The position numbers were made by a program, and so were the translations under genes. This document shows, piece after piece, positions 54,141 to 62,672 of a DNA stretch of 64,000 nucleotides. The DNA is taken from assembly GCA_040403095.1 (NCBI GenBank), contig JBBALI010000003.1, positions 1 to 64,000 on the forward strand. The letters run 5' to 3'. The first letter of the stretch is position 1, and each line of letters begins with the position of its first letter. The DNA is from JAQVCM01 sp040403095 (GTDB lineage: Bacteria > Bacteroidota > Bacteroidia > Flavobacteriales_D > Crocinitomicaceae). The notes below the pieces were generated by a model. The model saw nothing but the letters and a program-made list of their open reading frames with translations, made no database searches and was not told where the DNA came from.

Positions 54141-56534
54141 TTACGAATCGCTTCTCTTTCTTCTTCTTCTTCGTTTTTTTCCATTGTCATCATCTTCATA
54201 ATAACCTTGTCCATATCCGTATCCATAACCGTATCCATAACCGTATCCATATCCATATCTCTTATTTCCTGAATCTACACCATTTAGAATGACATTTAAA
54301 GTTTTCAATTGTTGTACCTCAAACAATTCAATAACACGTTCTGCAAAGATTCGTTTTGAATAATTGGCTTTAAAAATATAAATAGGAATATCCGCGTTTG
54401 CAAGAACTTGGATCCCATCAGATACTAGTCCTACAGGTGGGTTATCAATAATGATACAATCGTATCTTGATTTTAACACTTCCAAAATATTTTTGAAAGA
54501 ATCACTTAAAATTAATTCAGAAGGATTTGGTGGAACTTCACCAGCGGTTATAAAATCCAAATTTTTCACATCTGAATGCTGAATACATTCATCAATTGTT
54601 GAATGGTGAATAATTAAATTACTCATTCCGTTGTCGTTTTTCACATTAAAACCTAAGTGAACTTTAGGTTTACGCATATCTAGATCAACAATGATGGTTT
54701 TTTTACCTGACAATGCGATGATTCCTGCAAGATTAAGTGCAACAAAAGTTTTTCCTTCTCCGGAAACAGAAGATGAAATTGCGATTACCTTGCCATTTTC
54801 GTTCACGAAACTCAGATTTGAACGAATACTTCTCATTGCTTCCGCAATCCTGGATTTTGAGGATTCATTGACCACAATTTGAGAAAATTCCATGTTTTTC
54901 TTAACTGTGGGAACTCCACCTAAGAAACTAATATTGTCTGGCAACAGTTTCTTTAAATCATCCATGCTATTGATTTCATTATAAGTTAGATACTTATAAA
55001 TAATCAAAGAGACTCCAATCAAAAGACCAAATAAGAAAAATGAAATATAGATAATTTTTCTATTTGGACTTACAGGTGTATCAGGAACAAAAGGTTTACT
55101 CAAAACACGACTTGTAGGAGCATATCCAGCATTTGAAATCGCATATTGTGCTTTCTTTTCAGTGAGCAACGAATAATATTTTTCGTTTAGATCTTGCAGC
55201 GATTTTAACCGATTAAACTCCATTTTTTTCTCAGGAAGTAAATAGAATTCTCCATTGAGTAAATCAATTTTTTGCTGCAGATTTTTTGCTGTTTCCATCA
55301 AACGATCTTGAATTACAGACATACTGCGTCTTATTGCATAAATTTTATTGTCAATTCTTTCGTTAATATTTTTTATTTCAGGATTGTCGGGTTTTAATTT
55401 GAAAAGTAAATCTTCTTTTCTTTCCAAAATTTGGTGTAAATCTTCAATTTGGCTTGAAAGCGCATTTTCGTAGCTTTTACCTAACATTTCAGGTAAAATT
55501 TTGTAAATTTCTAACCGATTTGGTTCAGCTTTAAGTTTACTTGAAACCAATCTTAAAGTTGCAAGTTCATCTTTTATTAAAACTAACTCAGCACTATATT
55601 TATCCAAATCACCATTTAGCTTCGAACCAGCCATTTCTGGATCTGGAAGATTTGAAATTCTCTGAAAATCAGCCAGGCTATCTTTAGATAGCTTCAATTC
55701 TACGGTAAGAGAATCAAGTTGGGATTCAATAAAAAACAAGACATTATCTGAACTTTGTTTTTTAAGATTTTCGTCGTATTCAAAAAAGGCTTCTGTAACC
55801 ACTTTTACTATGTCATTACACAACAGTGGGTTATAAGATTGATAGCTAATTTGAATTGTTTTTGCTTCCAAATTGATTGGATTTATAATCAATCCTGGCA
55901 GCAGTCTTTCAACCAAACTCGATTTTTCATTGAAAGTAAAATATAATTTGTTTGCATCACTTGCAATTTGAAATTCAGCTAGACTAGAGGATTTAATTAT
56001 TACATCAAAATGTTTGTTGCGTATATTTGAGTTTAATTTTCCATTTATATGGTATTTCACTCCTTGAAAAGTGTAATTTAGATTGATTTTACCGTTTTCA
56101 AGTTTTACATAAATTGGGACATTGCAAAGCGTTGAGTCATTCAATGCATATGGCTGAACATTAAACGTACTCAATAAATATAATTCTTCCGTTAAGATTT
56201 TACCTTTTGAAAAAAGACTCACATTCATGTTTAATTTGTCTATGGCTTTTTCGAAGAGCAATTGTGATTTTAATAACTCTATTTCAGATGAAACATTACT
56301 TCTAGAATTTATATTTTCAACGTCAATAATTTTTTTTGCTTGATCCGTATTTTCAATTTGAATTAAGGAATTAGATTCATAAACAGCTTTGGTGTATCTT
56401 AAAAACAAATAAGATATACAAGTAAAAATAAAGACAAATGTCAAGGGCCAATACCAATAACGTTTGACAACCGAATTTAAAATATACGGATTGTATTCTT
56501 TGTTGATTATGACTTTTTTAGAATTGGTACTCAC
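54141..56534 (-). CDS. Wzc-like polysaccharide co-polymerase with tyrosine autokinase domain
   Basis: The N-terminal Wzz domain has a membrane helix at about 30-50. A long periplasmic region with coiled coils (about 255-440) follows, then a second helix (about 495-515). The cytoplasmic BY-kinase (about 555-745) has Walker A SSVSGEGKTFVALN, Walker A' VDLDMRKPK and Walker B IIIDNPPVG. The C-terminus carries eight Tyr-Gly repeats then GQGYYEDDD and a RRRRRKR tract, forming a tyrosine cluster typical of autophosphorylation, though unusually regular. It controls polymer length and export with the Wza-like protein encoded 4 bases upstream. Confidence 0.93.
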   Translation of the reverse strand: MSTNSKKVIINKEYNPYILNSVVKRYWYWPLTFVFIFTCISYLFLRYTKAVYESNSLIQIENTDQAKKIIDVENINSRSNVSSEIELLKSQLLFEKAIDKLNMNVSLFSKGKILTEELYLLSTFNVQPYALNDSTLCNVPIYVKLENGKINLNYTFQGVKYHINGKLNSNIRNKHFDVIIKSSSLAEFQIASDANKLYFTFNEKSSLVERLLPGLIINPINLEAKTIQISYQSYNPLLCNDIVKVVTEAFFEYDENLKKQSSDNVLFFIESQLDSLTVELKLSKDSLADFQRISNLPDPEMAGSKLNGDLDKYSAELVLIKDELATLRLVSSKLKAEPNRLEIYKILPEMLGKSYENALSSQIEDLHQILERKEDLLFKLKPDNPEIKNINERIDNKIYAIRRSMSVIQDRLMETAKNLQQKIDLLNGEFYLLPEKKMEFNRLKSLQDLNEKYYSLLTEKKAQYAISNAGYAPTSRVLSKPFVPDTPVSPNRKIIYISFFLFGLLIGVSLIIYKYLTYNEINSMDDLKKLLPDNISFLGGVPTVKKNMEFSQIVVNESSKSRIAEAMRSIRSNLSFVNENGKVIAISSSVSGEGKTFVALNLAGIIALSGKKTIIVDLDMRKPKVHLGFNVKNDNGMSNLIIHHSTIDECIQHSDVKNLDFITAGEVPPNPSELILSDSFKNILEVLKSRYDCIIIDNPPVGLVSDGIQVLANADIPIYIFKANYSKRIFAERVIELFEVQQLKTLNVILNGVDSGNKRYGYGYGYGYGYGYGYGQGYYEDDDNGKKRRRRRKRSDS
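54210..54257 (-). repeat. 6-base codon repeat encoding (Tyr-Gly)8 in the Wzc tail
   Basis: Eight consecutive TAY-GGN units (TATGGA or TACGGT/A) make up 48 bases, with a partial 12-base superrepeat TATGGATACGGT. Such tandem units are prone to slippage in whole multiples of 6, which would change the number of tyrosines without a frameshift. Confidence 0.9.
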
Positions 56535-56538
56535 CTCT

Positions 56539-57363
56539 TTATTTTAAGTTATTAATAATTGTGACGATAATAATTAAACTTGATAGTATACCTACAATTG
56601 GTGCCGTTTGCTTTAAAACCTCAGAAGCTAGATTAGGATTAGGCTCTACATATATATAATCGTTTGCTTGAACATACAAATCAGCATACATCAATCCATT
56701 TACTGATGACAAATCAATGGGATATATTACTCTCTTCCCATCGACGTATCGAATTAACTTGATTGCTTTTGATTTTCCTCTTGAGGAAATACCTCCAACA
56801 TCAGCAATTATTTCCATTAAAGTTGTGTTGTTGTTTTTTAAAAAAACAACTCTGGCTTGTCCACCTTCTCCGGGGAAAACGATCACTCTTTGATTGGTAA
56901 TTTTAAGTTGTAGAAATGGATCTAAATAATGTTTAGAAAACATTATTTTTAAAGAATCTTCGGCTTGTTTAATAGTTAATCCTAATATTTTAACTTCACC
57001 AATGACTGGTAAAACAGTGAAACCATCTGATCGAATTAAATATTCACTAAGAGCACCACTGGCGGAAATCTGTCCTAACCCAGTTAGTCCCTCCAAAATG
57101 TTTTTACCATCATTGGTACTTAAGTTGAACGTAAATTTATCATCAATTGACAATTTGTAATCTTCTCTTGGTAAAAGAGGAACAGAATCTTTATCGTAAA
57201 GTTTATAATATTTTTCTTGAATTGTTTTCAAGGAATCAGGTTTTGGTTCCGATTCCTTAGGTACTTTCAGCATTAAACTACTATTAATTCCACAGCTTGC
57301 TGTAACAAATAACAACACTACTATTGAAAAGTATTTGTAATATTTCAAACAGAATTTTTTCAT
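56539..57363 (-). CDS. Wza-like polysaccharide export lipoprotein
   Basis: A lipoprotein signal ends in VTASC (Cys about 24). The Poly_export domain follows (about 60-150, LSIDDKFTFNLSTNDG and GEVKILGLTIKQAEDSL). An SLBB-like domain comes next (about 155-240, RVIVFPGEGGQARVVFL), and a C-terminal membrane helix (about 250-270). 274 residues, shorter than E. coli Wza as in other Bacteroidota. It forms the outer-membrane exit for exopolysaccharide. Its start overlaps the glycosyltransferase stop as TAATG. Confidence 0.9.
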   Translation of the reverse strand: MKKFCLKYYKYFSIVVLLFVTASCGINSSLMLKVPKESEPKPDSLKTIQEKYYKLYDKDSVPLLPREDYKLSIDDKFTFNLSTNDGKNILEGLTGLGQISASGALSEYLIRSDGFTVLPVIGEVKILGLTIKQAEDSLKIMFSKHYLDPFLQLKITNQRVIVFPGEGGQARVVFLKNNNTTLMEIIADVGGISSRGKSKAIKLIRYVDGKRVIYPIDLSSVNGLMYADLYVQANDYIYVEPNPNLASEVLKQTAPIVGILSSLIIIVTIINNLK

Positions 57364-58526
57364 TATTTATTTAGTAATTCTTTGTAATATTTTTCCATGT
57401 CCGAAGCCAAACGCATATAATGGAATTTGTCTCTTACGAAGTTCCATCCATTTTGTGACATTTTTTCGCGAATTTCTTCATTTTCTATCAACAAAGCCAT
57501 TTTTTCAGTGAACTGAATTAAATCGCCTTTTGGAATAACAAAACCTGTAACGCCTTCATCAACAATGTCTTTTACGCCACCAACATCCGTTGAAATAATA
57601 GGCAAATTACTTGCCTGACCTTCAATTAAACTTACTGGTGTTCCCTCATTATCTGATGTCAAACACATGATATCCATTCCTGCATTAAATGTGGCGATGT
57701 CTTTGATCCAAGAAGTCATGATTACTTTTTCACCATATTTTGCATTAATTTCTTTCGATCTTTTTTCAATTTCTTTTTTCAATTCGCCATCTCCAACAAT
57801 AAAAAATTTCACTTTTTCAATGCCTTTGGACAAGATTGATTCCACTAATTTAAGAAAAAATTCGTGATTTTTGATAGGTGCTAATCTACCTACAATGGCA
57901 ACTGCAACTTCTCCGTCCTTTATGCCATAATTTTTTCGAACTGAAATACGATTTTCGACTAGATTAACCCTGAATTTTTCTAAATCAAAACCTAGTGGAA
58001 TTACTTTGATTTTATTTGCAGGACAAATTTTGTGCACTTGACTCAATTCTTGCTTTTGCAATTCACTGATTGCAATAATTCCAGTTGATTTTCGCGCCAA
58101 CCTTCTTTCAATGGCTTTGAAAATATTTGTTTTCAGCGGATTAAAATACGAATGAAAAACGTGTCCGTGGAAAGTGTGCACAACCACTGGAACTTTGCAA
58201 GAAAACGCCGCTCTTCGACCCAAAGCACCTGCTTTTGAAGCATGAGTATGGACAATATCTGGTTTGAATTCTTGGATTATTTCCTTGATTTTTTTGTAAG
58301 CTTCTCTGTCTGATTTAAAATTTGGAGTGCGTTTCATTTCCTCCAAAATTTGTGGTTCAACGCCATACTCATGCGGAATGTGCATTGAATCTGCTTCTCC
58401 CTCTTCAGGCAATCCTCCAATTAGTAAGGTTTCAAATTCACCATCTAAAAAACGAGTTAAAAAAGTAGCATTGTATGTTGGTCCTCCAATGTTGAAGCGA
58501 TTTATTATCCTCAATACTTTAATCAT
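57363..58526 (-). CDS. glycosyltransferase family 4
   Basis: This is a GT-B fold enzyme. The N-terminal domain opens KVLRIINRFNIGGPTYNATFL, the C-terminal has AIVGRLAPIKNHEFFLK and the donor site SDNEGTPVSLIEGQASNLPIISTDVGG. It makes a glycosidic bond during polysaccharide repeat assembly; donor and acceptor are unknown. 387 residues. ATG 58526 is chosen over 58559. It is the first gene of a set with wza, wzc and the WecA-like gene. Confidence 0.9.
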   Translation of the reverse strand: MIKVLRIINRFNIGGPTYNATFLTRFLDGEFETLLIGGLPEEGEADSMHIPHEYGVEPQILEEMKRTPNFKSDREAYKKIKEIIQEFKPDIVHTHASKAGALGRRAAFSCKVPVVVHTFHGHVFHSYFNPLKTNIFKAIERRLARKSTGIIAISELQKQELSQVHKICPANKIKVIPLGFDLEKFRVNLVENRISVRKNYGIKDGEVAVAIVGRLAPIKNHEFFLKLVESILSKGIEKVKFFIVGDGELKKEIEKRSKEINAKYGEKVIMTSWIKDIATFNAGMDIMCLTSDNEGTPVSLIEGQASNLPIISTDVGGVKDIVDEGVTGFVIPKGDLIQFTEKMALLIENEEIREKMSQNGWNFVRDKFHYMRLASDMEKYYKELLNK

Positions 58527-58556
58527 CTTGTTTGCTTGTATCGTTCTTTGAACTCC

Positions 58557-58564
58557 CAAAAGTA
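58557..58564 (-). promoter_or_regulatory. -7 promoter element TACTTTTG upstream of the exopolysaccharide cassette
   Basis: Minus-strand TAnnTTTG match, 30 bases before the glycosyltransferase start at 58526; the intergenic region to the divergent PBP4 gene is about 180 bases. Confidence 0.4.
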
Positions 58565-58708
58565 ATATTTTGGTTTTGTTTTGGACTTGCCCAATAAAAC
58601 TATTTCATAAATTAATATTTCGTTATCGGTTGTATGATGTTGATAAAGTTTCGTTAATTCAACTATTGCATATTAGATTAATGTCCATTTTTATCAAAAT
58701 TTTACGCC

Positions 58709-60178
58709 ATGAAGATAGTAAGTTTGTTGATTAGTTTGTTTTTTGTCTTACAATTTCAAAATTCGTTTGTTTTTTCACAAAATGAATTAGAAAATGTCAA
58801 AAATCAAATTGTCAGTGATCCATTGTTAGTTAATGCAAGTGTGGGGATTTGTGTAATTGATTTAAAAACTGGCGAAAAAATCATTCAAAATCAATCCAAA
58901 ACTTCGCTTTCTCCTGCATCAACAACTAAACTTTTTTCGACAGCAACCGCTTTTGAAATCTTGGGTGAAAATTACAATACTGAAACAAAATTATACATCA
59001 CAAGTGAAATTTCTACCAAAGGAATTGTTACCGGCGATTTGTGGATTCGTGGCGGTGGAGACGTGACGTTGGGCAGCAAATATTACAATGAAAGCGGTTC
59101 TGAGTCCAATTTTCTTGTAAAATGGGCAGATACGTTGTTTAAACTTGGTTTGCGAAAAATTGAAGGAAATATTATTGGCGATGCTTCTGAATTTGGTTAC
59201 AAAGGTGCGCCAGACGGTTGGACTTGGAACGACATGGGAAATTATTACGGCGCTGGACCTTCTGGTTTGCCGATTTTCGATAACATGTTGCGCTACTATT
59301 TCAAAATCAATGGAATTGGAACAAAACCTGAATTGTTGAAGACTTTTCCAATCGTTGAAAATTTTAACTTCAATAATTACATAGAAGGAAGCAGTTCAAC
59401 GGGAGATAATTCATACATCTACGGAGCGCCATATTCTTTAGATCGCTTTGGAACTGGCTATTTGGAAGCAAATTCAAATATTACTGTCAAGGGAAGTATT
59501 CCAGATCCTGAACTGCAATTTGCGATCGAACTCAAAAATGCACTCATCGCAAGGGGAATTGAAGTGACAGGAAAAGCAAAAAATGCAAGAAATATGCAAT
59601 TGGAATTTGCATGGAAAAGATACAGCGTGGGACATTTCTTGATTTACAAGCACAAAAGTCCAACAGTTGCTTCGATTGCGTATTGGACGAATTTGAAAAG
59701 TGTCAATCTATTCGCGGAAGAATTAGTTTGTTGGATTGGTTTTCATAAAAACGGAAATGGTTCTACTGAAAATGGTATCAATTACATTGACAAATTTTGG
59801 GATTCGCGTATCAATACAGCGGGCTTGTTTTTAAAAGACGGCAGCGGACTTTCACGCACAAATGCAATCAGCGCTGAACATTTTTGTGAATTGTTGAAAC
59901 ACATGCACCATTCTAAAAATGCAGCGGCATTCAAAAAAACCTTGGCAATTGCTGGCGAAACAGGCACCATGGCAGATATTTGCAAAAATCAAGCAGGAGA
60001 TGGAAGAGTCAAAGCCAAAAGTGGAACAATGTCAAAAGTAAAATCGTATGCAGGTTACGTAACCACTAAATCTGGTAAAGAATTGGCTTTTGCGTTTATT
60101 TTCAACAACTACAATTGTACGAATAGCGCTTTGATTGTGAAGATTGAAAAGCTCATGAATACGATGGCGGTGATGTAA
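58709..60178 (+). CDS. dacB: D-alanyl-D-alanine carboxypeptidase/endopeptidase (PBP4 type)
   Basis: This class C low-molecular-weight penicillin-binding protein trims or cuts peptidoglycan peptides in the periplasm. The signal peptide is about 1-23. Active-site motifs are SxxK (Ser71-Thr-Thr-Lys74 in SPASTTKLFSTA), SxN in LKSVNLFAEEL and KSGTM as the KTG box. GDLWIRGGGDVTLG is also characteristic. 489 residues. It is divergent from the exopolysaccharide cassette. Confidence 0.93.
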   Translation: MKIVSLLISLFFVLQFQNSFVFSQNELENVKNQIVSDPLLVNASVGICVIDLKTGEKIIQNQSKTSLSPASTTKLFSTATAFEILGENYNTETKLYITSEISTKGIVTGDLWIRGGGDVTLGSKYYNESGSESNFLVKWADTLFKLGLRKIEGNIIGDASEFGYKGAPDGWTWNDMGNYYGAGPSGLPIFDNMLRYYFKINGIGTKPELLKTFPIVENFNFNNYIEGSSSTGDNSYIYGAPYSLDRFGTGYLEANSNITVKGSIPDPELQFAIELKNALIARGIEVTGKAKNARNMQLEFAWKRYSVGHFLIYKHKSPTVASIAYWTNLKSVNLFAEELVCWIGFHKNGNGSTENGINYIDKFWDSRINTAGLFLKDGSGLSRTNAISAEHFCELLKHMHHSKNAAAFKKTLAIAGETGTMADICKNQAGDGRVKAKSGTMSKVKSYAGYVTTKSGKELAFAFIFNNYNCTNSALIVKIEKLMNTMAVM

Positions 60179-60331
60179 GTGATTTTATCCGTTAGAATCA
60201 CTTAATATATAGATTTTACTGGTGTTTTCAGGTTATTAAAATCCACTTCAAACCCAATTTTTCAATTATTTTTCTCACTTTCTTTCAAAAATCAATATTT
60301 TAAGGGAACTTTGCACACATTATTAGGGTAA

Positions 60332-61729
60332 ATGAGAACAAAATACATCGATTTAATAGATCAAACTTTTGACTTTCCGCAAGATGAGTTTAACTTGCAA
60401 GACGACCGACTAATTTTTCATGGAATTGATTTAATGCGATTGATTGAAGAATATGGTACGCCTCTGAAATTTAATTATTTACCCCAAATTTCATACAACG
60501 TTCAGAGAGCCAAAGGTTGGTTCCGTGAAGCGATGAATAACATTGGTTACACAGGAAATTATTATTATTCCTATTGTACTAAAAGTTCGCATTTTGCTTT
60601 CGTTTTGGATGAAGTTTTGAAAAATGATGTACACATTGAAACATCTTCTGCCTTTGACATTGACATCGTTAAAAATCTTTATAATTCAGGAAAAATTGTT
60701 GACGGAAAATACGTGATTTGCAACGGCTACAAACCTGAAAAATATATTAAGAATATTGCTTCTTTGATGTCTGAAACGGATCTCAACATCGTTCCTGTGG
60801 TTGACAATACGCAAGAATTACAAGATTTACTTTCAGCGACTGACAAAGATTTGAATATCGGAATTCGAATTGCTTCGGAGGAAGAGCCAAAGTTTGAGTT
60901 TTACACATCTCGTCTAGGGATTCGTTACCGTGAAATCGTTCCGTTTTACAAAGCGATGGTTCACGACAATCCACGTGTGAAAGTGAAAATGTTGCATTTC
61001 TTCATCAATACTGGGATCAACGACACTTCTTACTATTGGAACGAATTGACCAAATTGTTGCGCATTTATTGCGACTTGAAAAAAGTGTGTCCAAGTTTGG
61101 ATTCTTTGAACATCGGCGGTGGATTTCCAATTAAAAAATCGTTGGCTTTTGATTTCGATTACGCCTACATGGTGAAAGAGATTTTGACGCAAGTGAAAAG
61201 AATGTGTACCGACAACGACATTCCTGAACCACACATTTTCACTGAATTTGGGTCGTTTACAGTGGGCGAAAGCGGCGGTGCGATTTTCAATGTTTTGCAC
61301 CAAAAACAACAAAATGACCGTGAAAAATGGAGCATGATCGATTCTTCATTTATGACCAATTTACCAGATACTTGGGCAATCAATCAGCGATTTATCATGT
61401 TGCCAATCAATAGATGGAACGACGATTATGAACGCGTTTTGTTGGGTGGTTTGACTTGCGATAGTGATGATTACTACAATTCAGAGCAACATTCGAATGC
61501 GATTTATTTGCCAAAATTCAATAAAAACAAACCTTTGTACATTGGATTTTTCAACACTGGCGCATATCAAGAAACAATTGGAGGTTTTGGTGGCTTGAAA
61601 CACTGCTTAATTCCTGAGCCAAAGCACATTCTGATTCAGCGAGATGAAAATGGTAAAATCTTCACGCAGTTGTTTTCGGAAGAGCAAACAGCGAGTGATT
61701 ACCTCAAAATCTTGGGTTATCAACAATAA
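60332..61729 (+). CDS. speA: arginine decarboxylase (fold type III PLP enzyme)
   Basis: The enzyme makes agmatine for polyamine synthesis. The PLP Lys84 is in YSYCTKSSHFAFVLDE. The conserved Bacteroidota sequence pattern includes ETSSAFDIDIVKNLY, IRIASEEEPKFEFYTSRLGI, LNIGGGFPIKKSLAF, FTEFGSFTVGESGGA and CDSDDYYNSEQH. 465 residues. The family is related to diaminopimelate decarboxylase, but these segments match the Bacteroidota arginine decarboxylases. The next gene is not a recognisable agmatinase. Confidence 0.88.
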   Translation: MRTKYIDLIDQTFDFPQDEFNLQDDRLIFHGIDLMRLIEEYGTPLKFNYLPQISYNVQRAKGWFREAMNNIGYTGNYYYSYCTKSSHFAFVLDEVLKNDVHIETSSAFDIDIVKNLYNSGKIVDGKYVICNGYKPEKYIKNIASLMSETDLNIVPVVDNTQELQDLLSATDKDLNIGIRIASEEEPKFEFYTSRLGIRYREIVPFYKAMVHDNPRVKVKMLHFFINTGINDTSYYWNELTKLLRIYCDLKKVCPSLDSLNIGGGFPIKKSLAFDFDYAYMVKEILTQVKRMCTDNDIPEPHIFTEFGSFTVGESGGAIFNVLHQKQQNDREKWSMIDSSFMTNLPDTWAINQRFIMLPINRWNDDYERVLLGGLTCDSDDYYNSEQHSNAIYLPKFNKNKPLYIGFFNTGAYQETIGGFGGLKHCLIPEPKHILIQRDENGKIFTQLFSEEQTASDYLKILGYQQ

Positions 61730-61798
61730 TTCTTATTTGAATTAACATTAAATAAACATTTTTAAATAATAATAGGAGATTTAATCAAATCTTAATCC

Positions 61799-61806
61799 TA
61801 TTTTTG
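61799..61806 (+). promoter_or_regulatory. -7 promoter element TATTTTTG before the gap-truncated gene
   Basis: TAnnTTTG match, 41 bases before the ATG at 61848, suggesting this gene is transcribed separately from speA. Confidence 0.4.
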
Positions 61807-61847
61807 CGGTCTCATTTTGACGTGCACAACAACATTCAATTAATAAA

Positions 61848-62220
61848 ATGAAAGTTACACAATTATATTTCGAAGAAAGTACTTTTGGCAAAACTATCTC
61901 TAACTGGGCTGAAAGCATTGGTATCGAAACTGTAAAATTTGATCACAAAACGGAAGAACAATTGAACCAAATTGACGGTTTGTTGCTTTTTCATGAAAAT
62001 CACGATATCGATAGAGTTCAGCAAGAACTATTAGCTGCATTTGAACAAAAACAACGTGGAATTAGCAAAATCGACATCAACGGAACTTTGTCTGTTGCAG
62101 TATCGAATTTCTCACTTTGGTTAGACCGCAACAAATGCAAAACAATTCTTGCAACTGGTTCAGACGCATTGACCAAAAACCCAAATTTAGAACGTTTTTT
62201 AGAACAACTCAAAACAGCAT
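61848..62220 (+). CDS. hypothetical protein, 3' end lost in assembly gap
   Basis: About 124 residues are readable before the run of N. They include KVTQLYFEESTFGKTISNW, GLLLFHENHDIDRVQQELLAAFEQKQRG and DINGTLSVAVSNFSLWLDRNKCKTILATGS. The sequence alternates short strands and helices and looks like a small cytoplasmic alpha/beta protein; no signal peptide or known motif is recognised. The true end lies inside the gap, and the apparent continuation beyond it is not reliable. It is 118 bases after speA with its own promoter box. Confidence 0.7.
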
Positions 62221-62320
62221 NNNNNNNNNNNNNNNNNNNNNNNNNNNNNNNNNNNNNNNNNNNNNNNNNNNNNNNNNNNNNNNNNNNNNNNNNNNNNNNN
62301 NNNNNNNNNNNNNNNNNNNN
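62221..62320. other. 100-base assembly gap (run of N)
   Basis: Exactly 100 N, a conventional gap size, so the true length is unknown. A 55-base repeat starts at the first base after the gap, which makes repeat-caused assembly failure the likely reason. From the gap to 62582 there is no gene; the interval holds two repeat copies, heptamer repeats and a gene remnant. Confidence 0.95.
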
Positions 62321-62375
62321 AATTCGTTTTGAAATCATATTGAATCCCGGTAAGTTTTTATCGGGATTTTTTTTG
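62321..62375 (+). repeat. 55-base direct repeat, copy 1 (contains a terminator)
   Basis: Identical over 55 bases to 62440-62494; it begins AATTCGTTTTGAAATCATAT directly after the gap. The period between copies is 119 bases, so a tandem array extending into the gap is possible. Confidence 0.9.
62343..62374 (+). terminator. intrinsic terminator in repeat copy 1
   Basis: AATCCCG (62343-62349) pairs with CGGGATT (62362-62368), followed by eight T. It probably ends the gene truncated by the gap. Confidence 0.8.
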
Positions 62376-62391
62376 CTTGAGAATTTTGAAA

Positions 62392-62433
62392 GTCTAATGT
62401 CTAGTGTCTATAGTCTTCGGTCTTAAATCTCTG
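62392..62433 (+). repeat. degenerate heptamer repeat GTCTNNN
   Basis: Five consecutive GTCTNNN heptamers (starting 62392, 62399, 62406, 62413 and 62420) are followed by ATCTCTG. The four-base core is invariant, the last three bases vary. It lies between the two terminator repeats and encodes no protein. Confidence 0.7.
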
Positions 62434-62439
62434 TCACAT

Positions 62440-62494
62440 AATTCGTTTTGAAATCATATTGAATCCCGGTAAGTTTTTATCGGGATTTTTTTTG
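62440..62494 (+). repeat. 55-base direct repeat, copy 2 (contains a terminator)
   Basis: Exact duplicate of 62321-62375, separated from it by 64 bases that include the heptamer repeat. Confidence 0.9.
62462..62493 (+). terminator. intrinsic terminator in repeat copy 2
   Basis: Same hairpin and T-run as the copy at 62343-62374. Confidence 0.8.
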
Positions 62495-62511
62495 GTTATT
62501 AAAATCTAGCT

Positions 62512-62672
62512 GCGGTGAATTGAAATTCGTTAAAAACTTAAAAACCAAGCCCATTTTGAACATTATTTCTTAATTTAATGGCGTGAAAAAATTAATCTTT
62601 TCGTTGTTCTTGTGTTTTGCCTTGTTGGAAGTTCATGGGCAAGTGAATTTGGTGCCGAATCCTAGTTTTGAG
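62512..62672 (+). repeat. 161-base repeat, copy 1: gene 3' remnant, intergenic region and signal peptide start
   Basis: Aligns without gaps to 63411-63571 (offset 899) with about 7 mismatches by eye. The first bases GCGGTGAATTGA match the last codons (AVN, stop) of the T9SS gene at 62583-63422, but here no gene precedes them, so they are a remnant of a lost or gapped family member. Confidence 0.88.

Noticed and set aside
62221..62426. A continuous reading frame from 61848 through the run of N to 62426
   Set aside because: The gap length is arbitrary, so the frame across it is not meaningful; the residues after the gap are the terminator repeat read as protein.
62321..62494. CRISPR-like array from the two 55-base repeats
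   Set aside because: Only two copies, each an obvious terminator with T-run; no cas genes and no series of spacers.
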